From Lachnospiraceae bacterium UBA1712 (GTDB lineage: Bacteria > Bacillota > Clostridia > Lachnospirales > Lachnospiraceae), in NCBI GenBank assembly GCA_002317175.1, contig DCJA01000034.1:1-27982 (forward strand): a DNA stretch of 27,982 nucleotides, in the 5' to 3' direction. A model generated the notes under the pieces. It did no database searches, had not been told where the DNA came from, and saw nothing but the letters and a program-made list of their open reading frames with translations. Numbering within the stretch: the stretch's first letter is position 1; each line of letters opens with the position of its first letter. This document shows, in pieces, positions 21,272 through 27,982 of the stretch. A program made the position numbers and the translations under genes.

Positions 21272-22414
21272 TTATAAGCTTCTGATAATCATATTAAATA
21301 TGCTGGCATTTCCTGCCGCATCATAATGTATACCATCTTCAAGAACAAATCCACCCTGCTTTACAACACTAGCAGTATCTATCCATTTAACACCAGACAG
21401 TAGTGATGGCATTGTACCATTAAAATTATCAATCTGGGCTACCTTATCTTCGTATGGATGATCTACTGGATTTAATGAAACATAATAAACCTTTGCTCCT
21501 CTTGCATTCCACTCTGCTGCCTTCTGATTAACCAGATTAGCATATGAATTGCAACTACCCGGGTCATTAACACCCATACAGATTACAACCTTTGTACCCT
21601 TACCAACAATAGGATCTGCCTGTGGAACTGCAGTCTCTGCAAACCATTCATATCGTGTTGAATACTCACATATCCATGTACAGTTTGCACCACCTGTAGC
21701 TGCTCTCATTTGGCAGGTTCTTGAATCTCCAATAAATATAACTCCCGCTGGTGCATTTACAACAGGCTGTGAAGCTACCGTTGTCTGAGCCTGTTGATTT
21801 GCCGCTTCTGCCTGTGCCGCCGCAGCAGCTTCCTGTTGCGCTTTTAGTGCCTCAATATCTATCTTTTCCGTGCTAAGAAAATCTGCATGAACAAATGCAA
21901 TTCCATCCTTGTATTGAATCTCTTTCCAAGGCTTACTTTTGCTTTCACCTATTACACTGACCTCGTCATTCATGGAAAGACTACCAAGCTTATCATATTT
22001 CGTATCTGGTCCTTTTCTAATATTGACTGTCTGCTGCGCGTACATTGTTACAGGCACATCAAGTGCTTTGATATCAGTCATGTCTACTACAGCTTCATCA
22101 GCTTTTTCGTCCTCTGTTGCTGTAACTTCTTCTGAAGAATTTACTTTTCCAGTTGCTACAACCGTTTCATTTTCATCAACTTTATCGCCAGCCTTTGCCG
22201 CATCATTTGTTTCAGCATTCTCTGTCTGAATAGCATCCGTTGCCTTAGCACTCTCCGCTTCCTGCTCTGCTTCTACACTTTGTGATTCAATCTCTTGCGC
22301 TACAGCAGCAATATCTCCCTGAGCAGTTGTTGCTGATTGTGCATCACCACATGCAACTAACATTGTCAAAGCGACAACCATAATCAATATGGATAATAAT
22401 CTTGAACTCTTCAT
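21272..22414 (-). CDS. SH3b-SGNH hydrolase lipoprotein
   Basis: 380 aa, exported lipoprotein: signal peptide ending in lipobox LVAC (Cys22). A long acidic low-complexity linker (about 25-118) leads to an SH3b domain (about 122-182, TVNIRKGPDTKYDKLGSLS), which usually binds wall peptides. A second Ala/Gln-rich linker (about 190-220) is followed by an SGNH/GDSL hydrolase domain (about 223-380) with GDSR (229-232, catalytic Ser), GVND (281-284) and DGIHY (360-364, catalytic Asp/His). It probably acts on ester groups of wall or surface glycans outside the membrane. It follows the MBOAT/SGNH pair on the same strand with an 88-nt gap, supporting a joint role in glycan acylation turnover. Confidence 0.85.
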   Translation of the reverse strand: MKSSRLLSILIMVVALTMLVACGDAQSATTAQGDIAAVAQEIESQSVEAEQEAESAKATDAIQTENAETNDAAKAGDKVDENETVVATGKVNSSEEVTATEDEKADEAVVDMTDIKALDVPVTMYAQQTVNIRKGPDTKYDKLGSLSMNDEVSVIGESKSKPWKEIQYKDGIAFVHADFLSTEKIDIEALKAQQEAAAAAQAEAANQQAQTTVASQPVVNAPAGVIFIGDSRTCQMRAATGGANCTWICEYSTRYEWFAETAVPQADPIVGKGTKVVICMGVNDPGSCNSYANLVNQKAAEWNARGAKVYYVSLNPVDHPYEDKVAQIDNFNGTMPSLLSGVKWIDTASVVKQGGFVLEDGIHYDAAGNASIFNMIIRSL

Positions 22415-22502
22415 ATCTCTAATAAACCTGCAATCACATCCCCTAAGCGTTGCGGGCCCTTTCCTCGCACTATTCTAACACTTTTTCTTAAAATGTATAG
22501 TT

Positions 22503-23516
22503 CTATTTTTGAGAGGCCTCATTAAAAATAGTATTAGCATTGGCATCCCAGGATTCATACTGCTTGATGCCACGCTTGTCAGTTATTTCAGTCTGCTCAG
22601 TAAGAATCTGCCCTAAATAATCTGAAAACTTTACGCTTCCCCAGTAATTCAGATGAGTATGATCATTAAAGTCTACAGCCTTATCTATACCGATCTCATC
22701 CAGTTTTTTATTGAAATCGATAAACTCTACTCCCTTTCCTTCTGCAAGAGATTCTATTTCCTCATAGGTAATATTGTCTCTCTCATCCAGATTGTATGGA
22801 ACTACAACTATCATCAGCCTACTTCCGTGTTCCGAAGTAAGCTCTAGGATTTTCTCAAGATATTCCCTGGACTTATCAGTCAAATGATAATCCTCCAATT
22901 CCTCCCAACCACCAAAACTTTCGCTCTGATCGGCAATATTAAAACCTGGTGTATATCCTTTGAAATTCTGTTTTTCGCTGTGGTTACCAAATATGTTATA
23001 CAAATCTTCCTTATTCATATCCACATATCTGTTATGATAGATAAAGAAGGATGGGAAGTATTCTTTCTTTCTGTCAGTCTCAATGCTAACATCCATCATT
23101 TCCAGTTTGTTCTTGGATAACCTAAGACCATATACGCTTTCTTCCAGCCATTTATAATGATAGTCTTCCTTAAATCTCGCTGCAGAAAACACATCCAGTA
23201 TCACAACTTGAGGCGACTGATATTTATATGCCTCTTTAAGATAATAATAAGTAATCCATAGAGGTTGCTCTGCTGCACTGAAATCATAAGCTGCTATACC
23301 ATATTTATCCCAAAGCTGTGCAGTATTAACACCACAGTGAACATGACTGCTCCCTACTGCCAGCACATCAATAGTATTCTTTGGTTGCTCATAGAAGGCT
23401 CTGGTCTGATTAATTCCATGAGCTGATTTAATTTCCATTACATTTCGAATCACAATAAGCGACAGCACAAGTACTATCACAAATGCAATTCTAAGTATCC
23501 ATTTTCTTTTCTTCAT
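22503..23516 (-). CDS. Membrane-anchored SGNH-like protein (DltD/AlgJ-like O-acylation partner)
   Basis: 337 aa. One N-terminal membrane anchor (about 7-25), rest outside. The fold looks SGNH-like: VLAVGSSHVHCGVN (51-64, Ser in GSSH) and the C-terminal DHTHLNYWG (from D285, Asp and His288 of a DxxH pair). Such proteins pair with MBOAT enzymes to complete acyl transfer onto extracellular polysaccharide or teichoic acid. It begins 14 nt after the MBOAT gene, so the pair is one operon. The exact acceptor (capsule, teichoic acid, peptidoglycan) is unknown; dlt genes are not next to it, so D-alanylation is less likely than O-acetylation. Confidence 0.8.
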   Translation of the reverse strand: MKKRKWILRIAFVIVLVLSLIVIRNVMEIKSAHGINQTRAFYEQPKNTIDVLAVGSSHVHCGVNTAQLWDKYGIAAYDFSAAEQPLWITYYYLKEAYKYQSPQVVILDVFSAARFKEDYHYKWLEESVYGLRLSKNKLEMMDVSIETDRKKEYFPSFFIYHNRYVDMNKEDLYNIFGNHSEKQNFKGYTPGFNIADQSESFGGWEELEDYHLTDKSREYLEKILELTSEHGSRLMIVVVPYNLDERDNITYEEIESLAEGKGVEFIDFNKKLDEIGIDKAVDFNDHTHLNYWGSVKFSDYLGQILTEQTEITDKRGIKQYESWDANANTIFNEASQK

Positions 23517-23530
23517 GAACTCTCATTTCT

Positions 23531-24970
23531 CTAAAACCGCATATAGATAAAGTTCTCTGCCTTAAAATCTCCACCATAAATTCCAAATACAAATATCGCC
23601 ATAAGACAGCAGTAAATCAGCGCATATTTTAATAGCCTGTTATTCTGCACCAGCTCTGGCAAAGGCGTGGCTTTGCTGTAAGATATTCTGTCTACGACCT
23701 GAACCAAAACAATCACTGCCACAGCAATTATCACCTGAATCAGCTCCACTCCATTGCTTTCAAGAACAGATATTGCTCCTCTGATATTGATTCCATTGGT
23801 AATTATTCCAACTATATAGTTACAAGCATTTGCAAGACTATCTGCCCTGAAGAATATCCAGGCCACGGTTACAGCCATAAAAGTGAACAATCTTCTAATT
23901 GCAGCCTCAATTCCATGTTCTGCAGTATATTTTTTCCCAAAGCTACTATCAAATATAGAATATATTCCATGAAGAAGTCCCCATACTACAAATGACATTC
24001 CGTTGCCATGCCATATTCCACATAAAAGGAAGACTATGAGGGTGTTAAGATTCTTTCTAAGCTTGCCCTTCCTGTTTCCACCAAGCGGAATATACACGTA
24101 ATCCTTTAGCCATGAGCTTAAAGATATATGCCATCTTTTCCAAAATTCGGTGATACTCTTTGAACAGTATGGGCTTGCAAAATTCTGAACCAGTTCAATT
24201 CCAAACAGGTATGCACTACCTATTGCGATAAATGTATATCCTGCAAAATCTGTATATACCTGAAAGCTGTACATCACTGCTCCAAGTATCAGCCACACTG
24301 CATCAAAAAGTTCCGATGCACTATGAATCTCATTGACAATAAGTGCCAGTCTGTCAGCCACTACCATTTTAAGGAAATATCCCCAAACCATGTATGTAAT
24401 TCCAAGCGACAAGCGATTCCAGTCAAAAATAACCACATCAGTAAGCTTCGCAAGTTGCTTCGCAAAATTCCCCTTTCTCTCGATAGGTCCACTTACCAGC
24501 TTAGCAAAAAAGCCCATATATAAAGCAAAGGATATGAGATCATTCTCAGCCTGATCCTTACCCGTATACACATCGTAAATATATCCTATAGCCTGAAATG
24601 CATAAAATGAAAAACCCACCGGCAACACAATGGAGCCAAGCCATCCATTTCCATTAACTCCAGCAACACCCAAAGCATAGGGAATGTTTTTTACTACAAT
24701 AAGCACAGTTGCAAACATGGCAATAACAAAAAGAGCAATAATTCTTGCCTGATTGTTAGCTTCATTATTACGTTTCTTTTCTATAGCTTTGGCACCCCCA
24801 AATGTAATTAACGTAGAAACTGCTACAGCAATTAAAGCCTTTACAGATATGTATCCACAGAAGACATAGCTAAATGACAGAAGCACAGCCTTACGCCACT
24901 GCTTTGGAAGCACTATATATAGCAGCCAGAGGACTGCCAGAAATAATATAAAAAAAATCGATACAAACAC
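23531..24970 (-). CDS. MBOAT O-acyltransferase (AlgI/PatA-like)
   Basis: 479 aa polytopic membrane protein, typical size. MBOAT enzymes pass an acyl group, usually acetyl, across the membrane to an extracellular glycan with an SGNH partner. Conserved parts: SFYAFQAIGYIYDVY, ISFALYMGFFAKLVSGPIER, EFWKRWHISLSSWLKDYVYI, PLGGNRKG and GIWHG, with the invariant His in the last. The start is GTG at 24970, 8 nt after AGGAG. First gene of a unit with the next SGNH-like gene. Alginate itself is not expected in this group of organisms. Confidence 0.93.
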   Translation of the reverse strand: MFVSIFFILFLAVLWLLYIVLPKQWRKAVLLSFSYVFCGYISVKALIAVAVSTLITFGGAKAIEKKRNNEANNQARIIALFVIAMFATVLIVVKNIPYALGVAGVNGNGWLGSIVLPVGFSFYAFQAIGYIYDVYTGKDQAENDLISFALYMGFFAKLVSGPIERKGNFAKQLAKLTDVVIFDWNRLSLGITYMVWGYFLKMVVADRLALIVNEIHSASELFDAVWLILGAVMYSFQVYTDFAGYTFIAIGSAYLFGIELVQNFASPYCSKSITEFWKRWHISLSSWLKDYVYIPLGGNRKGKLRKNLNTLIVFLLCGIWHGNGMSFVVWGLLHGIYSIFDSSFGKKYTAEHGIEAAIRRLFTFMAVTVAWIFFRADSLANACNYIVGIITNGINIRGAISVLESNGVELIQVIIAVAVIVLVQVVDRISYSKATPLPELVQNNRLLKYALIYCCLMAIFVFGIYGGDFKAENFIYMRF

Positions 24971-25027
24971 TTAGTTTCTCCTGGATTATTGAGGCCTGTT
25001 TTAGCCAGCCAGCTGATTTATAATCAG

Positions 25028-25201
25028 TTATCTCCTCTTACCCGCCTTATGCTCTTTACAACTCTTGCAGATTGCATTCCATCCAATAACACGCTTAACA
25101 CGCTTTGGCAAATCCTTGTCATTTTTCTTCTTATAGCACTGCTCCTGAATGCATAAGCATTCTTCTTCAGTTAACTCGTCATTAACTATGAGACATCTCA
25201 T
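25028..25201 (-). CDS. Small Cys-rich protein of unknown function
   Basis: 57 aa, very basic C-terminus. Six cysteines at 3, 15, 17, 22, 45 and 48, the last two in CKSCKEH, suggest a small zinc-binding or redox fold. I do not recognise the family. The start at 25201 has GGAGG 9 nt upstream; an ATG at 25249 lies upstream of that Shine-Dalgarno and is unlikely. It lies 57 nt before the MBOAT gene on the same strand and may share its transcript. Confidence 0.7.
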   Translation of the reverse strand: MRCLIVNDELTEEECLCIQEQCYKKKNDKDLPKRVKRVIGWNAICKSCKEHKAGKRR

Positions 25202-25301
25202 ATTAATACCTCCATATATAATCACTTGATTCCAAAAGATAAACAACATAATTATTATCTGTCAGCTACAGTTAACAGACTGCCCGGTGCTCATCCTTCT
25301 A

Positions 25302-26891
25302 TTACTTAGTAAACTTCGACATGAACAGCCATGCCTGTTCACAGGTATGCTTCCTGCATTCATGCCCCTGCTCACTAATAGATGCAAGCGCAATTTTCTC
25401 CACACTATCATCACACTTGAAATAGTTGATTGTAAGCGTGCTGTTACGAGACTCATCAAAAATCTTTTCAACTCTGTCTCCATCAATGCCCCAGATTTTG
25501 TTACTCCAATTTGCAGCATCCTCAAACCTAGCCTCATACTTTGTCTGTGCCCTGTTGACCTTAAATAGATAATCAATTCTGTCTGTACATTTCTGTGCCT
25601 GAAAAGGAAGTTCTGGAAGTGGAGTAACCTCACCACCAGCATAAAATACTGGAACCGCTACTTCCTTATTAAGTCTTGGTGAAATCTGTCCGTAAAAATT
25701 ATGACCCACATCAAATGTGGCATCCATAGGAGCCATAGCAGCAAATATCTCTGGATATTCCTGGAATAAATCCCAAGTCTTACAACCACCCATTGAGAAA
25801 CCAGTTGCATAGATTCTGTTCTCATCTATTGGATATTTCTTTTTAAGTATTTCAAGCAGTTCAACTGTCTCTGTTGCTGAAACCTCAAGATGGTTTTCCA
25901 CAGCAATCATCAGGAAATCATATTTATGCGCAATTTCCCACCATCCAGACACATATGAGATGTGGTATGCAGAATCACCACCACCATGGAATACCATAAT
26001 TGTTGGAACCTTCTTATTCTCTGACTTTGCTTTTTCAATAACTGCTTTGTTGTACCATGCGAAGTATCCCACTTCATGAGTATCTGTTCCTTTGCTGCTT
26101 CCATTGTTATCTGGAGAAGTCTTTACAGTCTCTACACCATATTCTTCAACAACTCCCATAGAAGCAAGGTCTGGCTCCTCAATCAGTGTTCCGCACCATC
26201 TCTTAAATGGAACAATAAAATCATTATAATTCTCTGTGTATGAAGACTCTTTCTGAATAAGAAGATAGTCACATTTTTCATCAAGTGCATCGTTAATCTC
26301 ATCCGAATTGTTTGTAGAAATGACAGGAATGTCGCTTCTTTGTGGATTAGGAACGACACTTAACCTCTCTAAAGAAACTACTGCAGGAGTAATCTCTCCT
26401 GGTCCCCAGAGATACTGTCCCTCAACTGTATCAAGAAGATACTTTGCTATATAGTCTGCTGATGCCCCGAATCCATATACATAAGCTCTGAAAATTGCTC
26501 CTCTAATCAAAGACTTAGTAGGTCTTCTTTTGAAAAAGTCGATATCATCCAAGACGCCAGCATGATAGAAAGGTCCTATCTTTGACTGTGCAATAATATC
26601 TTTGTACACATCAAGTGAAGCATTTTCCCATCCGCCCTCGCAGGTTGGATAAAAAAATACTACGCTGCTATCATACGATGCCGCCACTTTAGCCAATCCA
26701 CTTTCATCTGCAAATTTCGCAGCCTCGTCATCATCTAATTTATATTCTGAAAACACCATTAAGTATGGCGCCTTATATCCAAAGTTAATAATGCTTCCTG
26801 GGAGTTCATTGGCCGGATAATACACCTTTGCAGTAAATGAGTCAGCCTCATAATCCCAGATTTTTCCATTCTTCAATTCCCTGATTTCCAT
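25302..26891 (-). CDS. Large cytoplasmic alpha/beta hydrolase (PHB-depolymerase/esterase-like)
   Basis: 529 aa without signal peptide or membrane segment. The C-terminal half (about 265-529) is an alpha/beta hydrolase: VPTIMVFHGGGDSAYH (oxyanion region, 295-310), nucleophile elbow GFSMGG (364-369, Ser366), an acidic region after GGEVTPLPELPF, and a late His in EQGHEC (H510). The N-terminal half (1-245) seems to be a second, altered copy of the fold, with YGFGASADYIAKYLLD where the elbow would be and no clear catalytic Ser-Gly pair. Resembles LpqC/PHB depolymerase-like esterases; the substrate is unknown. Separated from the PFK gene by a strong terminator. Confidence 0.8.
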   Translation of the reverse strand: MEIRELKNGKIWDYEADSFTAKVYYPANELPGSIINFGYKAPYLMVFSEYKLDDDEAAKFADESGLAKVAASYDSSVVFFYPTCEGGWENASLDVYKDIIAQSKIGPFYHAGVLDDIDFFKRRPTKSLIRGAIFRAYVYGFGASADYIAKYLLDTVEGQYLWGPGEITPAVVSLERLSVVPNPQRSDIPVISTNNSDEINDALDEKCDYLLIQKESSYTENYNDFIVPFKRWCGTLIEEPDLASMGVVEEYGVETVKTSPDNNGSSKGTDTHEVGYFAWYNKAVIEKAKSENKKVPTIMVFHGGGDSAYHISYVSGWWEIAHKYDFLMIAVENHLEVSATETVELLEILKKKYPIDENRIYATGFSMGGCKTWDLFQEYPEIFAAMAPMDATFDVGHNFYGQISPRLNKEVAVPVFYAGGEVTPLPELPFQAQKCTDRIDYLFKVNRAQTKYEARFEDAANWSNKIWGIDGDRVEKIFDESRNSTLTINYFKCDDSVEKIALASISEQGHECRKHTCEQAWLFMSKFTK

Positions 26892-26915
26892 TTTGTATAC
26901 CCCATTCTCTTCATA

Positions 26916-26948
26916 TAAAAATAGCTGGGTTCCTCAGAACCCAGCTAT
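26916..26948 (-). terminator. Terminator of the PPi-phosphofructokinase gene
   Basis: Perfect 12-bp stem ATAGCTGGGTTC/GAACCCAGCTAT, 4-nt loop, followed by TTTTT on the minus strand. Confidence 0.9.
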
Positions 26949-26961
26949 CTGTTAGCAATAA

Positions 26962-27982
26962 TTAGTTCTTTTCAAGAGCAAGTGTTCTTGTTGTAAGATC
27001 ACATACTTCAGTTGGTCCATAGTACTGGATTGCGCCTGGGAATGTGAATGCTGTTTCAACAGCCCATGTCTCTCTGTTAGCTGCGAAATACTGGAATGGC
27101 TTGCCATCAAGCTCAACAAGAGCCTTTCTGATAACTGGCTTATCTTCACCATTTCTTCTTTCCATGTTCATCATCTTTGTGATAGGCATACCACCTGCAA
27201 CCCACTCTTCAGCTGGCTTAGCAATGTTAGAAACCTTTGAAAGGTATCCTGTATAACCATACTGAATAAGCATGAATGCGTTGTAACCAAGTGAGTAGCA
27301 GTAGTCAGCATCGAAGTTAGAAGGGAATGCACATCTTCCTTCATAACCAAAGAAGTGATGCTGAGCACCAAACTTGCCCTTATATGTTCCAGCTGCTTTT
27401 CTCTTAGCGAGTTCAGCCTTAACCATCTCAGAGAATAACTTCTCAGACTCGATAAGTGAAACCTGTACGTTACCGTGTGGATCTCTCTCAAGGAAGAGCT
27501 GCTGCTGTACAAACTGTGGAAGAATATCAAATACAGCAAATGACTCAGCTGTAAGACCAGCCTTGATGTAGTTATACTTAGCATCCCAATCTGGAAGAGC
27601 ATTGAACTCTTCTGTCTTGCTTCCTGCAAGAAGCTCATTGATTTCAGCGATAAGCTTAGAGAATTCTGGAACGAATTCTACGATACCTTCTGGAATAATA
27701 GCAACACCGAAGTTGTTACCATTGTTACCACGCTTCTCTACTGAATCAGCAATGTAGCTTGTAATCTGAGCAAGAGACATCTTCTTAGCTGCTACTTCTT
27801 CACCGATAAGGCAGATGTTTGGCTGTGTCTCAAGTGCACACTCAAGTGCTACGTGAGAAGCTGAACGACCCATAACCTTGATGAAATGCCAGTACTTCTT
27901 AGCTGAGTTAGCATCTCTTTCGATGTTACCGATGAGCTCTGAATATGTCTTTGTAGCTGTATCGAAACCGAATGAAGCCTCG
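26962..27982 (-). CDS. pfp: Pyrophosphate-dependent 6-phosphofructokinase, C-terminal part
   Basis: Partial: the 5' part lies beyond the right edge; 339 residues remain. It interconverts fructose 6-phosphate and fructose 1,6-bisphosphate using PPi, a reversible glycolytic step common in fermenting anaerobes. Seen: KYWHFIKVMGRSASHVALE (the MGR substrate motif), CLIGEEVAAKKMSL, GNNFGVAIIPEG, and HFFGYEGRCAFPSNFDADYCYSLG, which match the long (about 550-aa) PPi-PFK type rather than the 320-aa ATP enzyme. It ends ALEKN and is followed by a strong terminator. Confidence 0.92.
   Translation of the reverse strand, partial: EASFGFDTATKTYSELIGNIERDANSAKKYWHFIKVMGRSASHVALECALETQPNICLIGEEVAAKKMSLAQITSYIADSVEKRGNNGNNFGVAIIPEGIVEFVPEFSKLIAEINELLAGSKTEEFNALPDWDAKYNYIKAGLTAESFAVFDILPQFVQQQLFLERDPHGNVQVSLIESEKLFSEMVKAELAKRKAAGTYKGKFGAQHHFFGYEGRCAFPSNFDADYCYSLGYNAFMLIQYGYTGYLSKVSNIAKPAEEWVAGGMPITKMMNMERRNGEDKPVIRKALVELDGKPFQYFAANRETWAVETAFTFPGAIQYYGPTEVCDLTTRTLALEKN

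Overview
The window looks like chromosome of a low-GC anaerobic Firmicute, most probably a Lachnospiraceae member of the Butyrivibrio/Pseudobutyrivibrio/Roseburia type. This rests on gene content read by eye: pyruvate formate-lyase, long-form PPi-dependent phosphofructokinase, MecA, the rpsF-ssb-rpsR / gdpP-rplI-dnaB block, a TPP-riboswitch-controlled thiT and strong Shine-Dalgarno sites. Genus is inference. Most genes are on the minus strand; the clear plus-strand genes are a DUF1858 protein, a small ferredoxin and thiT.

Layout. 1-2210: 5' part of pflB, a redox-disulfide DUF1858 protein, mecA and a 56-aa 2[4Fe-4S] ferredoxin, separated by bidirectional terminators. 2221-7382: core replication/translation block dnaB, rplI, gdpP, rpsR, ssb, rpsF with a clear promoter before rpsF. 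7445-9550: sirtuin, PlsC-like acyltransferase and low-molecular-weight tyrosine phosphatase (PTP). 9525-16490: an integrative element of about 6.9 kb inserted at the first codons of the PTP gene. It has a Tn916-type int/xis pair at the PTP-proximal end and one apparent three-gene defence operon: AbiEi/DUF6577-like protein, AbiEii-type nucleotidyltransferase, and a TOTE-type archaeo-eukaryotic primase-helicase. The primase-helicase is cut in two by one in-frame TAA exactly before the helicase Walker A motif. 16446-16649: two more displaced copies of the PTP 5' end (14-codon stubs with their own Shine-Dalgarno sites), showing at least two rounds of integration at this spot; the 16490-16649 segment is the scar of a second, deleted element.

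16642-17905: a Fic protein and a 68-aa protein. The 68-aa gene's stop overlaps the outermost PTP start stub (ATGATTAA), so the pre-insertion chromosome probably carried fic-orf68-PTP as one coupled operon. 18373-20307: a membrane GGDEF diguanylate cyclase and a stand-alone EAL phosphodiesterase. 20364-21201: promoter, TPP riboswitch, thiT, terminator. In the riboswitch the thiT Shine-Dalgarno itself forms the 3' arm of the regulatory hairpin. 21272-24970: a likely surface-glycan O-acetylation cassette (MBOAT acyltransferase, membrane-anchored SGNH-like protein, SH3b-SGNH lipoprotein). 25028-27982: a small Cys-rich protein, a large cytoplasmic alpha/beta hydrolase with a degenerate N-terminal half, and the 3' part of PPi-phosphofructokinase.

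The best candidate for something undescribed is the PTP-targeting integrative element: a 5'-end gene target, nested attachment-site stubs, arm-type repeats, helically phased repeats beside the core, and a combined AbiE-like/primase-helicase cargo. No CRISPR array, rRNA, tRNA or insertion sequence was seen.
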